Notes: a model not told the origin generated them from the letters alone. A DNA stretch of 64,000 bases from JAQIBY01 sp964418565 (GCA_964418565.1 CAYQMB010000001.1:1-64000); one strand, 5' to 3'. Positions 1-9,529 are shown, counted from the first letter of the stretch. Translations and numbers: made by a program.

Positions 1-201
1 AAGAAAGAAATGAACATATTATGCTGAAATGCTTTGATAAAATGTACCGGGTCACCCAAATCACATTTTATAAAAGCATTATTTGTTGATTATCAGATAT
101 AATATTTGAAATAATCAATTTGGTGCACAAAACAGGAGACCCCGCTGTGGTTTTCTGAGTGAAAATTTCTCTCACCTGCCAATAATAATTCAGAAACTTA
201 T
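1..201. other. Intergenic / window edge, no gene seen
   Basis: AT-rich stretch at the left edge. I see no convincing coding frame, RNA gene or terminator in it. It ends at the promoter-like element in front of the first lipoprotein gene. Confidence 0.5.
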
Positions 202-209
202 TAAGTTTG
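202..209 (+). promoter_or_regulatory. Putative promoter -7 element (TAAGTTTG)
   Basis: Exact match to the Bacteroidota -7 consensus TAnnTTTG, ending 15 bases before the chosen ATG at 225. No clear -33 TTTG is visible at the usual distance. Confidence 0.5.
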
Positions 210-224
210 TACAAAGATTTGAAG

Positions 225-1904
225 ATGCGAGCTATCTGGTACAGCATAATAAGTTTATTGGCACTGAGCATATTGTTTTCCTGTGCCAAACCGGGCAGTC
301 CCACCGGTGGACCTAAAGACACACAGAGCCCCGTAGTGGAGGAAACCAGCCCGCCCGCCGGTGCTACTCAGGTTAGTCCCGGGCATATCGACATTAAATT
401 TAACGAATACGTTGAACTGAATAACATTCAGCAAAACCTCATCGTATCACCGCCTTTCTCTGAAAAACCTGACGTAAGAATCCGGGGAAAAGGCATCCGC
501 ATCGTTCTGCCCGAAGAGCCAAAAGAAAACACCACCTACAGTTTCACCTTTCTTGATGCCATTGCTGATATCACCGAACGTAACAAAGTCTCCAGCATGG
601 TATACGCTTTCTCCACTGGCGATGAAATTGATTCACTCAGAATGGGGGGCAGCGTAACAGATGCCTGGACTGAAGATAAAATACAGGATGCATTGGTTAT
701 GCTTTACAAAAATCCCGCCGACAGCGCATTCAAAACCAGCGAACCATACTACCTGACAAAAACAAACAAAGATGGCGATTTCAGGTTCTTTTACCTTGCA
801 CCGGGCAAATACAGAATCTATGCTCTGGAAGATGCCAACAACTCCTTTACCTTTGATCAGCCAAATGAAAAAATTGCATTTCTCGACAGCCTCATCATTC
901 CACAGGTAAGCATTGAACGGGACAGCACAGATACCATTGTGCATTACACACCGCATAACATTCAGCTCCGTTTATTTGAGCCGGAACAATACCAGCAGTT
1001 TATTGAAAGCAGCAGCAGGCCGCGGCCTGATAAGCTGGAAGTGTATTTTAAACGGCCCCAGGATTCGCTTATCAACTGGTACTCACCGGATTTCTCAGAG
1101 GAGGATGTGTATACTGAGTTTTCTGATAATGCCGACAGCCTTCAGTTCTGGCTCCGCGACAGCAGCCTCACGCAACAGGACAGTCTGCGCATGATTCTCA
1201 GCTATTACTCCGGCATTGATACCATAGGCCGGCAAATCGACACCCTGGTGTTTTCACCGGAAAACGAAGCGAAACCCATTCTGAAAATTGCATCCGGTGT
1301 TTCCGGTGGCACACTAAATTACTGGGACAGCCTACAGGTTGAAAGCCCTTCACTTTTGGCTTCCATTGACACGTCACGCATGCAACTTTTCCGCATCATC
1401 AACGACAGCACAACAAAATCACTTCCCGTGGATGCAGGCATAAGCCAGGCCCTCACTGTAAACATAAAGGCAAAGATTATACCCGGCAAATCGTATCGCC
1501 TGATTGTGGACAGCGCGGCCATAACAGATGTTTTCGAACGCAGCAATGATAGCACTACCATAGAATTTAGCGTGAATGAAGAAAACGACTTTGCAGGCCT
1601 GAAACTGAGCATCCCCGGCACAAATGAATCGTGGTTTTGCGATGTCATGCAAAGCGATAAACTTATCCGCCGAAAGGCCGGCAAGGCTTCGGGTACGTTT
1701 GAATTTCAACGGATGGAACCCGGCACCTATGACATTCGCCTTGTTCACGATGCCAACCAGAATCTTGAGTGGGATACCGGTGATTTTGATAAATCGCGTC
1801 AACCAGAAGATGTATATTACAAAAGCGAAAGCATAGAGCTGCGTGCCGGCTGGACACAGGAAACAGAATGGTTATTGTTTAACAGCAAAGATGAAGAGAA
1901 ATAG
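225..1904 (+). CDS. Ig-like domain lipoprotein (Big_5 type)
   Basis: 559-residue predicted outer-membrane or surface lipoprotein. The start at 225 gives a classical signal peptide ending in the lipobox LFSC, so an upstream in-frame TTG at 207 is not needed. After the Cys comes the AKPGSPTGGPKD stretch common to a Bacteroidota lipoprotein family with an SbsA-type Ig-like domain (about residues 30-130). Two later modules each contain a PGxY segment followed by DANxxxxxD (near residues 192-210 and 510-530), resembling carboxypeptidase-regulatory-like folds. The next gene starts one base after its stop, which suggests co-transcription with the glycosyltransferase. Its role is unknown; family knowledge suggests a structural or adhesive surface protein. 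Confidence 0.85.
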   Translation: MRAIWYSIISLLALSILFSCAKPGSPTGGPKDTQSPVVEETSPPAGATQVSPGHIDIKFNEYVELNNIQQNLIVSPPFSEKPDVRIRGKGIRIVLPEEPKENTTYSFTFLDAIADITERNKVSSMVYAFSTGDEIDSLRMGGSVTDAWTEDKIQDALVMLYKNPADSAFKTSEPYYLTKTNKDGDFRFFYLAPGKYRIYALEDANNSFTFDQPNEKIAFLDSLIIPQVSIERDSTDTIVHYTPHNIQLRLFEPEQYQQFIESSSRPRPDKLEVYFKRPQDSLINWYSPDFSEEDVYTEFSDNADSLQFWLRDSSLTQQDSLRMILSYYSGIDTIGRQIDTLVFSPENEAKPILKIASGVSGGTLNYWDSLQVESPSLLASIDTSRMQLFRIINDSTTKSLPVDAGISQALTVNIKAKIIPGKSYRLIVDSAAITDVFERSNDSTTIEFSVNEENDFAGLKLSIPGTNESWFCDVMQSDKLIRRKAGKASGTFEFQRMEPGTYDIRLVHDANQNLEWDTGDFDKSRQPEDVYYKSESIELRAGWTQETEWLLFNSKDEEK

Positions 1905-1905
1905 C

Positions 1906-3207
1906 ATGGAACGTAAAAAGGTTTTAATCATATCATATTACTGGCCCCCATCCGGCGGGATTGGTGTTCACCGCTGCCTGAAATTTGCCAAATACCTGCG
2001 CGATTTTGGCTGGGAGCCGATAGTGTATGCCCCGGAAAATGCCGATTATCCATATTTTGATGAAAGCAATTTCAAACACATCCCCGAAGGCATTACCATT
2101 CTGAAAAAGCCCATACGCGAACCGTTTAAGCTGTTTAAAAAACTCTCCGGCAGAAAAAAAAGCGATTCGGCAAATCCCGTTTATGTCAGGGATAAAAAAC
2201 GCAGCCTGGTGGATGAGTTATCCATCTGGATACGAGGCAATCTGTTCATCCCCGATGCCCGTGCTTTGTGGATAAAACCATCGGTACGGTTTCTAACAAA
2301 ATGGCTGAAAAATCATCCCGTGGATGCCATACTCACCGACGGGCCACCACATACCAACACCGTTATTGGCTGCCGCGTATCCCAAAACACCGGCATCCCA
2401 TGGCTGGCTGATTTTCAGGATCCCTGGACACAGGTAGATTATTACAACATGCTGAAAATCGGCAAACGCGCGGATAAAAAACATCACAAACTGGAGCAGG
2501 AAACCTTTCGTACGGCAAAAAAAATCACCGTTGCCAGTCCGTCATGGGCCAAAGACCTTGAAGCCATAGGTGCACATGATGTCGATCCCGTATTCTGGGG
2601 TTACGATGAAGATGATTTTCCCCAAACCTGGCCGGAACCCGACAAGGAATTCAGCATCATTCATGCCGGATTACTTGGTTACGACCGCCGCCCCGACACA
2701 TTAATCAATCTGCTTGGCAAAATGAAGCAGGAAAATCCCGAATTCGGACGTCTGCTGAAACTGCGCTTTGCCGGCAATGTGGATTACGCCATCAGCAAAC
2801 AAATCGAAGATGTGGGTCTGGCAGAAAATTACGAAGCACCCGGCAATGTTTCACGTCCTGAAGCCATTGACATGACACTGCGCGCTCAGATGCTGCTTTT
2901 GCCCCTCAACAAGGCAGACAATGTAAAAGGACGTATTCCCGGAAAATTGTTTGAAAATCTGCGTGCTCAAAAGCCGATTTTGTGCCTGGGGCCTGATGAC
3001 AGCGATGTTGCAGGCATAATCAGGGATGCTAATGCGGGTACAACCTGCGCGTATGATGATGAATCCTGCCTGAAAAAATTCCTCACTGAGCGATTTGATT
3101 TGTTTCAGCAAGGCCAAAATCAAATCAAAACCGGTGATATCGCGGAATATTCGGTACGCAACCAGGTGAAAAAAGTGGCGGGTTTTCTGGATAATATTTC
3201 ATCCTGA
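1906..3207 (+). CDS. Glycosyltransferase, GT4-like (GT-B fold)
   Basis: 433 residues, probably a cytoplasmic glycosyltransferase transferring a sugar from a nucleotide donor to a glycan or lipid acceptor. The N terminus (KKVLIISYYWPPSGGIGVHR) is the usual glycine-rich acceptor-domain start of GT4 enzymes. The C-terminal half has the donor-site pattern PGKLFENLRAQKPILCLGP at about residues 345-363, with a Glu in the position of the EX7E motif. The ATG at 1906 was chosen because it opens directly into the conserved beta strand; an in-frame ATG at 1891 would overlap the upstream gene by 14 bp. It follows the lipoprotein gene by one base. Acceptor and donor cannot be read from sequence. Confidence 0.85.
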   Translation: MERKKVLIISYYWPPSGGIGVHRCLKFAKYLRDFGWEPIVYAPENADYPYFDESNFKHIPEGITILKKPIREPFKLFKKLSGRKKSDSANPVYVRDKKRSLVDELSIWIRGNLFIPDARALWIKPSVRFLTKWLKNHPVDAILTDGPPHTNTVIGCRVSQNTGIPWLADFQDPWTQVDYYNMLKIGKRADKKHHKLEQETFRTAKKITVASPSWAKDLEAIGAHDVDPVFWGYDEDDFPQTWPEPDKEFSIIHAGLLGYDRRPDTLINLLGKMKQENPEFGRLLKLRFAGNVDYAISKQIEDVGLAENYEAPGNVSRPEAIDMTLRAQMLLLPLNKADNVKGRIPGKLFENLRAQKPILCLGPDDSDVAGIIRDANAGTTCAYDDESCLKKFLTERFDLFQQGQNQIKTGDIAEYSVRNQVKKVAGFLDNISS

Positions 3208-3227
3208 AAACGGCAGAAATTACAGAT

Positions 3228-3935
3228 TCATTCATCAATCACCTGAATCTGGCGACCTTCGGGTCTGTACCTTCCTATAAGTGCGCCACCGGCACTTGGA
3301 GCATTAATGGTCTCCGGCTGATAACGGCGATCCATAATCAACATATTATTACCTTTTTTAATCAAGCCGGTCTGATCAGGGCTTAAAGCAAATTGACTAC
3401 TGCCCTCGCTGCCCTGATAAAACGTCTCGCTGCTTTCACCATCAACACTGTTGAATGTCAGACTGATGCTTTCGTGTTCAGCTAAACTCTCACCCTGCCA
3501 TGTTAAGTTCCATTCCTGACCTTTGGTAAGGGGAGCAAGGCTGTCGGGCAGATTCACGGGGGTCATACTGATGTTGTTGGTATACATATCTCCGTCAGCG
3601 TCGGTAAAACGAAAGGTACCTGCAGACAGCAGGCCATCAAAAACTTTTTCATATATGGCTACATCCGCCCTGAAAGCCAGTTCATATTCAGATGATTCAT
3701 TCTGAGGCTGAAACACGATGGATGCTTTTTCGTTCAGCTCCATTAATGTACCGGCAGAATTTCCGAATTTAAAGGTGACTCTGGCACGGGTTTCGTCTGC
3801 ACTCTGATTGTAATACAACTCATAAATGGTGTATATCCTGTCCTGATCTACGGGCTGACTGAAATCATCATTGCAGGAAGAAAAAAACACAACAGCAATG
3901 CACAACAGCCAAAAACCATTGACAATTCGTTTCAT
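3228..3935 (-). CDS. Small surface lipoprotein, paralogue A
   Basis: 235 residues of unknown function. The N terminus is a lipoprotein signal with FFSSC; the residues after the Cys (NDDF) resemble the acidic lipoprotein export signal that sends Bacteroidota lipoproteins to the cell surface (inference). It is clearly related to the protein encoded just upstream at 4010-4702. Both share QDRIYT near the mature N terminus, an ARxTF strand, SGTFRFTD-DG-Y-N-IS in the middle, LPDSL, a KG...W-G-SL block, ETF and a final AP--GG. It is last in a minus-strand series prmC - paralogue B - paralogue A, with a 74-bp gap before it. I recognise no named domain. Confidence 0.8.
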   Translation of the reverse strand: MKRIVNGFWLLCIAVVFFSSCNDDFSQPVDQDRIYTIYELYYNQSADETRARVTFKFGNSAGTLMELNEKASIVFQPQNESSEYELAFRADVAIYEKVFDGLLSAGTFRFTDADGDMYTNNISMTPVNLPDSLAPLTKGQEWNLTWQGESLAEHESISLTFNSVDGESSETFYQGSEGSSQFALSPDQTGLIKKGNNMLIMDRRYQPETINAPSAGGALIGRYRPEGRQIQVIDE

Positions 3936-4009
3936 GATTCCGGATTTGGTTTTCAGCTTAAAGGTAAGAAAAAATTTCTCACATCAGGGGCAAAATGTCC
4001 GCCGAAAGA

Positions 4010-4702
4010 TTACTCAACCACATCAAGACCCTCACTGGAGCTGGTGTACACGGTTTCCATTTTACCGCCGACTTCAGGCGCATCCACATCGTTGGTTTCG
4101 TAGGAACGCTCAAGTTTTATAATGGAAGCACCCGGGTTAAGTCTTTCGGTTTCAGTGGAACTGAGTGAAATTGATGTGGCACCCTCAGCAGAAACGGTAA
4201 AGGTTTCGGTATCTGAGTCGGCGGGACCATCAATGCTCAGGCTAATGACTTCATTGGGACCAAGAGACAAGCCTTCCCACTCTATTTGATACATGGCTCC
4301 TTTCTGGATATCCGGCAGGGAATCGGGTAGTTCTGCAGACAAAACAGAAATTGAATTGGCATACTGGTTACCATCCAGGTCTGTGAACCTGAACGTACCG
4401 CTTTCTGTAAACCCTTCCATTTCGTTTTGATAATATGCATATACGCCGCTGAAATCCATTTCTACATTATTAAATGTGATGCTGCTGCCTTCGCTGAGTT
4501 TCAGCTTGGAGTCGTACTGGCCTCCCATTCGAAAGGTAGCACGCGCAATGGTTTGATTTTCATTGGCATCGTATTCCAGAAGGTAATGTGTATAAATTCT
4601 GTCCTGGTTAACATTAACAGAATCTTCTCTGCGGCATGATGTGGAATAAACCATGCTTAACACAATACCTGCCATAAACAGTGGGAACAAGATTTTTTTC
4701 AT
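4010..4702 (-). CDS. Small surface lipoprotein, paralogue B
   Basis: 230 residues from the ATG at 4702; an in-frame ATG two codons upstream at 4708 is equally possible. The signal peptide ends in the lipobox-like STSC, followed by RRED. It is a divergent tandem copy of the 3228-3935 protein, sharing QDRIYT, ARATF, SGTFRFTD, LPDSL, ISLS, ETF and the C-terminal AP-VGG blocks. It begins only a few bases after the prmC stop at 4714, so it is probably translated from the same mRNA. The fold looks all-beta, about 200 residues after the Cys. Function unknown. Confidence 0.8.
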   Translation of the reverse strand: MKKILFPLFMAGIVLSMVYSTSCRREDSVNVNQDRIYTHYLLEYDANENQTIARATFRMGGQYDSKLKLSEGSSITFNNVEMDFSGVYAYYQNEMEGFTESGTFRFTDLDGNQYANSISVLSAELPDSLPDIQKGAMYQIEWEGLSLGPNEVISLSIDGPADSDTETFTVSAEGATSISLSSTETERLNPGASIIKLERSYETNDVDAPEVGGKMETVYTSSSEGLDVVE

Positions 4703-4713
4703 AATCATAGGTT

Positions 4714-5583
4714 TTATGGTTTCTGAGCTTGTAAAATTCGCTTGTTTTTATTCAGGTCTTTATAAACAATTATGTTGCCAAATTTAACACTTTTGAAACA
4801 ATTTATGCTTTCAATTTCATAACTTTTGTTGATTTCACACAGGCAAAAACCGTCGGGTTTAAGCTTATCAGCCGCGATTTCAGCAATCCGCAGGTAAAAC
4901 ATCACGGGTTCATGGTCCGGGACAAACAAAGCCTTTTCAGGTTCATAATCAAGTACATTTGAATGCATATACGATTTTTCCTTTTCAGCCACATACGGTG
5001 GATTACTGACAATTAAATCCAACTCTGATGGCAAAAATGAAGCATCCTTCAGCATATCATGATGGACAAACCTTACATCTGCACCAAGACGATCAGCATT
5101 ATCAGCCGCCAGATGCAATGCGTCATCCGAAACATCGGTGGCATACACCCTTGCATCGGGAATTTCCAGAGCCAGGCTTATGGCAATGGCTCCGCTGCCC
5201 GTCCCCAGATCAAGAATACGGGTTTGCTTTTTGCCCTTAAGAACACGAAGGCAATGCTCCACCAGCTCTTCGGTTTCAGGGCGTGGTATCAAAACTGCCG
5301 GACTGACGGTAAAACTGCGGCCGTAAAACTCGGTTTCACCCAGCACATATTGCAGGGGTTCACTCTTAAGCAAACGCTGATAAGCATTTTTCAGTTTAGT
5401 CAGATCCACCGCTATCGGCACCATATCAGGCTCAGCAAGCTGTTTTGTTTTATCAAATCCCAGCACTCCTTCAATCAGTAACACAGCAATGCTTTTGGCC
5501 TCTTGTTTATCGTACAGATCAGTGAGCCCTTCCGTAACAAGCTGTTTTATTTCTCTTATGCCTCGGTTTTCAAATGCAATCAT
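4714..5583 (-). CDS. prmC: Release factor glutamine methyltransferase PrmC (HemK)
   Basis: 289 residues. The enzyme uses S-adenosylmethionine to methylate the Gln of the GGQ motif in peptide chain release factors RF1/RF2. The N-terminal helical release-factor-binding domain spans about residues 1-95. The SAM site DLGTGSGAIA is at 125-134, and the diagnostic catalytic motif NPPY at 194-197. The segment PRPETEELVE at 101-110 is also typical. Length is normal. The ATG at 5583 lies four bases after a CATCTTTG element, so the message may be leaderless. It is separated from the upstream gene by a terminator and is followed closely by two lipoprotein genes with no obvious functional link. Confidence 0.95.
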   Translation of the reverse strand: MIAFENRGIREIKQLVTEGLTDLYDKQEAKSIAVLLIEGVLGFDKTKQLAEPDMVPIAVDLTKLKNAYQRLLKSEPLQYVLGETEFYGRSFTVSPAVLIPRPETEELVEHCLRVLKGKKQTRILDLGTGSGAIAISLALEIPDARVYATDVSDDALHLAADNADRLGADVRFVHHDMLKDASFLPSELDLIVSNPPYVAEKEKSYMHSNVLDYEPEKALFVPDHEPVMFYLRIAEIAADKLKPDGFCLCEINKSYEIESINCFKSVKFGNIIVYKDLNKNKRILQAQKP

Positions 5584-5618
5584 AAAACAAAGATGATGAA
5601 AATTTCAATAGGCTTATC

Positions 5619-5653
5619 AAAAAACAAAGCAGAAGCCCGGGGCTCCTGCTTTG
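5619..5653 (-). terminator. Rho-independent terminator after the CTD protein gene
   Basis: On the minus strand an 8-bp stem (CAAAGCAG/CTGCTTTG), one mismatch, then AGCC/GGCT around a 3-base loop, followed by a run of six T. It lies between the stop at 5679 and the prmC start. Confidence 0.8.
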
Positions 5654-5678
5654 CAATGGGTGTATTTTATGAATTATC

Positions 5679-7565
5679 TTATTCAACAACAACCTTTTCC
5701 ACTTTCGTGCCGTTTTCTGTACCTACATGCAGGCTGTAAATGCCGGCAGGGAGATGTTTCACAGAAAAACGCTCCTGTTTTTTGTTTGGTGATGTTTCCA
5801 TGACAAGCTGTCCTGTAATGCTATATAATCTGAGATGATCAATGCGCTCAGATGCAGCAACATTCACATCTTTCTGTGCAGGATTCGGGTAAACCGAAGT
5901 TTTTATGCTTGTGTTGGCTTCCAGCGAACTCAGATTTGACAAATCATATTTTACCGCATCCATAATGCCGGCAGTATTTCTGTTTTCAACAAAAAACACA
6001 AGCTCACAATTTTCTGTCACCCAGGAAGCGTCCAGGCTAAGCTGGAAACTTTCACTGATACTTGCTGAAGATGAAAAATCCAGCACGGTACCATTGGCAT
6101 TGGGGAGCATATCACGCAGCACAAAATTCACCTCATCAAGGCCACCCTGCCAGCTTTCCGGAATGCTTGTTTCGGTAAGGGCTACCTGAAGGCGCATTTC
6201 ATCCTGACCATAATAATCCAGAGTCTCCTCAACATCAACATCCACATCAAGCACAACCGGGTCAGTGGAAACCAGTTCCACGGCAGGTGTGATGGTATAA
6301 ATTGAAGGTATAGGCTTGTATTCATCGTAATAATAATCGTACAGCTCATTTTGTTCAGCAGCAGAAGGCATTGCCCCTTCGGAACCAAACATGCCGTTAA
6401 TTACCGTGGTTGGATAACCAAAGCTGTTATCGCCATCATCGAAAAAGGGAATCAGGTAATTGGTACGGGTGCCGGTTGCCGGGGTTTCGTAATCATCGCC
6501 ACCATGGTATTCAATGATTGCAACATCAAGTCCTTCATCAGCCATCATATCAATGGCCTCGGCTGCAGTAGGACAATACGGGCACCATGTTCCGGTAAAA
6601 ATTTCATACACCACAAGGTTACGTGGTGTTCCACCCTGGATGGTGGCAGTTTCAACACCGGGGGAAGCTGAATACCCTACACTCTCGCCGTAATAGGCTT
6701 TCACCTGATAGTCATAATCACCGGGATACAGGTGAGTATCCAGATAAGTTGTACCGGTAACCACTGCAATTTCTTCGCCATCGCGGATGACGGAATAAGA
6801 CTGTGGTGTACCATCTGCCGGTTCTGACCAGCTAATATTGACATTGGTATCGTTTTCCACCTGCAGGGAAAAACTTGCAGGCGGGTTGGGGATAGCCACC
6901 TGTTCAATGATGTAGTCGTCCATATAGAAGGTAGGTGATTCACTTCCGCCATCGTCCCAGGCATAAAAGTTAAATGCATCCAGCTTGTTTATACCTGAAC
7001 CGTCGTTGAACGTACCGTTGCTCCACTGATACGCATGAATGATTTCCCCGTCAATGTAAAAATCAATCCAGTCGTTATCAAGATCGACAAAATGCTGGAT
7101 TTTCATCCATTCTCCCGGGGTATAATTAAAGGTAGCTGCAGCCGCACCGTTACCATCAATGGTACCCACGCCATCCTGGAAAAACACCTGCATTCCCCAT
7201 GTTGAGGAAGCGCCGGCAAAATCCTGCAGAATGTTGTAATACCCGACATAGTCTACCGGAACCATCAGGTAAAACTCCACCCGGTAACGATTCGTTGTCA
7301 GGTCATTAAGCAAAAGCACACCATCGTTTCCGGAAGCCACCACCATGGATTGTGAACCTCCGTTGGCTGCTGCATCGGTCACCAGTGGATCTTCAGCACT
7401 ACCGGGAGAATCACTCCAGGTTGTCCATGTACCGGTAGCATCCTGATCGGCAATGCCTTGTCCGCTTGTGTAAGATTCAAAATCATCCGTGTAAACGGTT
7501 TGTGAAATCCCCTGGAAAGCAAATAGCACACATGCCAGGGAAACGAGAAGTAATTGTTTTATCAT
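5679..7565 (-). CDS. Type IX-secreted protein with Omp28/thioredoxin-like domain
   Basis: 628 residues, secreted. A Sec signal peptide (cleavage near AFQGISQ) is followed by a concanavalin-like beta region (about 25-225), a fibronectin type III-like repeat (about 230-310), then an Omp28-like domain beginning VVYEIFTGTWCPYC. The CPYC motif is at 328-331 and resembles a thioredoxin redox site. The last ~80 residues form a type A C-terminal sorting domain: YPNPAQ, a central LRLYSITGQLV and the ending LPAGIYSLHVG...KVVVE, which directs export by the type IX system. The gene stands alone between its own terminator and the divergent permease gene. The redox role is inference; only the Cys pair and the fold-type context support it. 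Confidence 0.88.
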   Translation of the reverse strand: MIKQLLLVSLACVLFAFQGISQTVYTDDFESYTSGQGIADQDATGTWTTWSDSPGSAEDPLVTDAAANGGSQSMVVASGNDGVLLLNDLTTNRYRVEFYLMVPVDYVGYYNILQDFAGASSTWGMQVFFQDGVGTIDGNGAAAATFNYTPGEWMKIQHFVDLDNDWIDFYIDGEIIHAYQWSNGTFNDGSGINKLDAFNFYAWDDGGSESPTFYMDDYIIEQVAIPNPPASFSLQVENDTNVNISWSEPADGTPQSYSVIRDGEEIAVVTGTTYLDTHLYPGDYDYQVKAYYGESVGYSASPGVETATIQGGTPRNLVVYEIFTGTWCPYCPTAAEAIDMMADEGLDVAIIEYHGGDDYETPATGTRTNYLIPFFDDGDNSFGYPTTVINGMFGSEGAMPSAAEQNELYDYYYDEYKPIPSIYTITPAVELVSTDPVVLDVDVDVEETLDYYGQDEMRLQVALTETSIPESWQGGLDEVNFVLRDMLPNANGTVLDFSSSASISESFQLSLDASWVTENCELVFFVENRNTAGIMDAVKYDLSNLSSLEANTSIKTSVYPNPAQKDVNVAASERIDHLRLYSITGQLVMETSPNKKQERFSVKHLPAGIYSLHVGTENGTKVEKVVVE

Positions 7566-7727
7566 ACGTCAAAAATTTGTTTGGGTGAAAATACAATTTT
7601 TCATCACACCCCCTGAATATAATTCCGGCCATTGGTATTTTTTCCGATGACAATACGCATTAATACGAAAAAATCAACTTCTATTGCGATAGCCGTTACA
7701 GAAGTGTCATATTATTTCAAAAATTCT

Positions 7728-7735
7728 TTACTTTG
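7728..7735 (+). promoter_or_regulatory. Putative promoter (TTACTTTG) giving a leaderless start
   Basis: One mismatch to TAnnTTTG. Its last base is only four bases from the ATG at 7740, so transcription would begin at or next to the start codon. It supports choosing 7740 as the start rather than any upstream in-frame codon. Confidence 0.4.
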
Positions 7736-7739
7736 CAAT

Positions 7740-9527
7740 ATGTTTCAGCATTTTGACAGCATACTGGTATTGGTTGTGCTCCTGTTTATCATCATTTCGC
7801 TTTACCGCGAATGGATAGGGCCGGCGTTTACCTTTATGGTAGCTGTTGTTATCTTTGGCGTAGCGGGCATTCTCACCCCTTCAGAAATGCTTGCCGGTTT
7901 TGCCAATGAACAGATTGCTGTTATCCTGCTCTTATTGCTTTTGGGCGACACCATTCGGAAAACAGGTGTTCTGGAGAATTTTTTCAACTGGATTTTTTCG
8001 CGTGCCGGAACTTATAATGGCTTTTTATGGCGAATGATGGGCGTTGTTTCAGTATTATCGGCTTTCCTTAACAACACTCCTCTGGTTGCCATCCTCATGC
8101 CCTATGTTCACAACTGGTCAAAACGGCATAAAATAGCACCATCAAAGTTGTTGATTCCCTTATCTTATGCAGCAATATTGGGAGGTTGTGCTACTCTGAT
8201 CGGAACATCAACCAACCTGATTGTCAACGGGCTTGTTACCGACCAGCAAATCACGCCGGAACTGCGCGAACTCAACATTTTTGATTACAGCCTGATTGGT
8301 TTTCCCATGATTATTGTGGGAATACTCTACATGCTGTTGCTCGGAAAACATTTACTCCCTGACAGGCGTGATGTGATGGCCACTTTTAACAACAAGCACC
8401 GGAAATATTTGGTTGAGGCCGAAGTTATACCCGGCAGCAAATTGTGCAATAAAACCATTGGTGAAGCCGGGCTAAGGAACCTCGAAGGATTATTTCTTGC
8501 AGAAATATACCGGGAAGATCAAAAGCTTACCGCTGTGGGACCGAACACGCGACTACGGGGAAACGACATTCTCATTTTCGCCGGTGCCACAGAAACCATC
8601 GCCGATATGATCAAAACGGATATGGGCTTGCGGCTGACACAGGTTGGTATGTTTTCGAGAAAAAAACACACAGCGGTGCGGGAAATTGTCATTTCTCACA
8701 ACAGCACGCTTGTTGGAAAAACCATAAAGGAGGCACGTTTTCGCGGAAAATACGATGCAGCCATTATTGCAGTGCACCGAAACGGTCAGCGCATATCCGG
8801 AAAACTTGGATCCATTGAACTGCAAGCCGGTGATGTACTCCTGCTGTTGGCCGGACAGGATTTTGCCGCCCGGGCGGTTGACACCATGGACTTTTATCCG
8901 ATCACAAAAGTGCGCGATTTCACCAAACAACCTGCCTGGAAAAACATAACACTTATCGGAGGAATGGCCCTGGCCATCCTGTTATCTGCGTTGGGTGTGG
9001 TGAAACTTTTTATTGCCTTGTTGCTTCTAATGCTGGTAATTATCATCGCAGGCATCATCAATCCAAAAGACATTGCCAAAAGCCTGGATTATAACCTTGC
9101 TGTTATCATTGCCCTGGCACTGGCATTGGGCACGGCGATGGTAAAATCCGGTGTGGCTGAACACATTGCATCCTTTTTTATTCAATACCTGCAGCCCTTT
9201 GGCATACTTGGGGTTATGTTCAGCCTTTACCTGATTACATCGTTCCTGTCCGCCTACATCACAAACAAAGCGGCTGTGGCCATTATTTTCCCCATTGCTG
9301 TTACCATGGCGCTGGATCTGGGCGTAAATCCGCTGCCTTTGGTATTACTCGTTTCGTTTGCGGCTGCAGCAAGTTTTATCACGCCCGTGGGTTATCAGAC
9401 AAACCTGATGGTATATGGTCCGGGATCATACTCATTTAAAGATTACATGAAAGTCGGCTTGCCTCTGACAATAATTTATATGTTCGCCACGGTTTTTGGC
9501 CTGGCATTAATTTACAATTTATTATAA
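7740..9527 (+). CDS. SLC13-family permease with two TrkA-C domains (probable sulfate importer)
   Basis: 595-residue inner-membrane ion transporter. Two hydrophobic halves, each with several transmembrane segments, flank a soluble middle part with two RCK-C/TrkA-C domains (about residues 223-300 and 312-390). The N-terminal half has the family motif LNNTPLVAILMP and a GTSTNLIVNG loop; the C-terminal half has the matching SAYITNKAAVAI and ITPVGYQTNLMVYGPG. This layout is that of SLC13/DASS proteins, including sulfate transporters of the SAC1/SLT type. The sulfate assignment rests on its position as first gene before cysQ-cysC-cysD-cysN, with a 2-bp gap to cysQ. The start at 7740 is supported by a promoter element just upstream. 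Confidence 0.85.
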   Translation: MFQHFDSILVLVVLLFIIISLYREWIGPAFTFMVAVVIFGVAGILTPSEMLAGFANEQIAVILLLLLLGDTIRKTGVLENFFNWIFSRAGTYNGFLWRMMGVVSVLSAFLNNTPLVAILMPYVHNWSKRHKIAPSKLLIPLSYAAILGGCATLIGTSTNLIVNGLVTDQQITPELRELNIFDYSLIGFPMIIVGILYMLLLGKHLLPDRRDVMATFNNKHRKYLVEAEVIPGSKLCNKTIGEAGLRNLEGLFLAEIYREDQKLTAVGPNTRLRGNDILIFAGATETIADMIKTDMGLRLTQVGMFSRKKHTAVREIVISHNSTLVGKTIKEARFRGKYDAAIIAVHRNGQRISGKLGSIELQAGDVLLLLAGQDFAARAVDTMDFYPITKVRDFTKQPAWKNITLIGGMALAILLSALGVVKLFIALLLLMLVIIIAGIINPKDIAKSLDYNLAVIIALALALGTAMVKSGVAEHIASFFIQYLQPFGILGVMFSLYLITSFLSAYITNKAAVAIIFPIAVTMALDLGVNPLPLVLLVSFAAAASFITPVGYQTNLMVYGPGSYSFKDYMKVGLPLTIIYMFATVFGLALIYNLL

Positions 9528-9529
9528 AC

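Noticed and set aside
68..322. Minus-strand open frame at the left edge
   Set aside because: It overlaps the lipoprotein gene and its signal peptide on the other strand and has no recognisable protein features.
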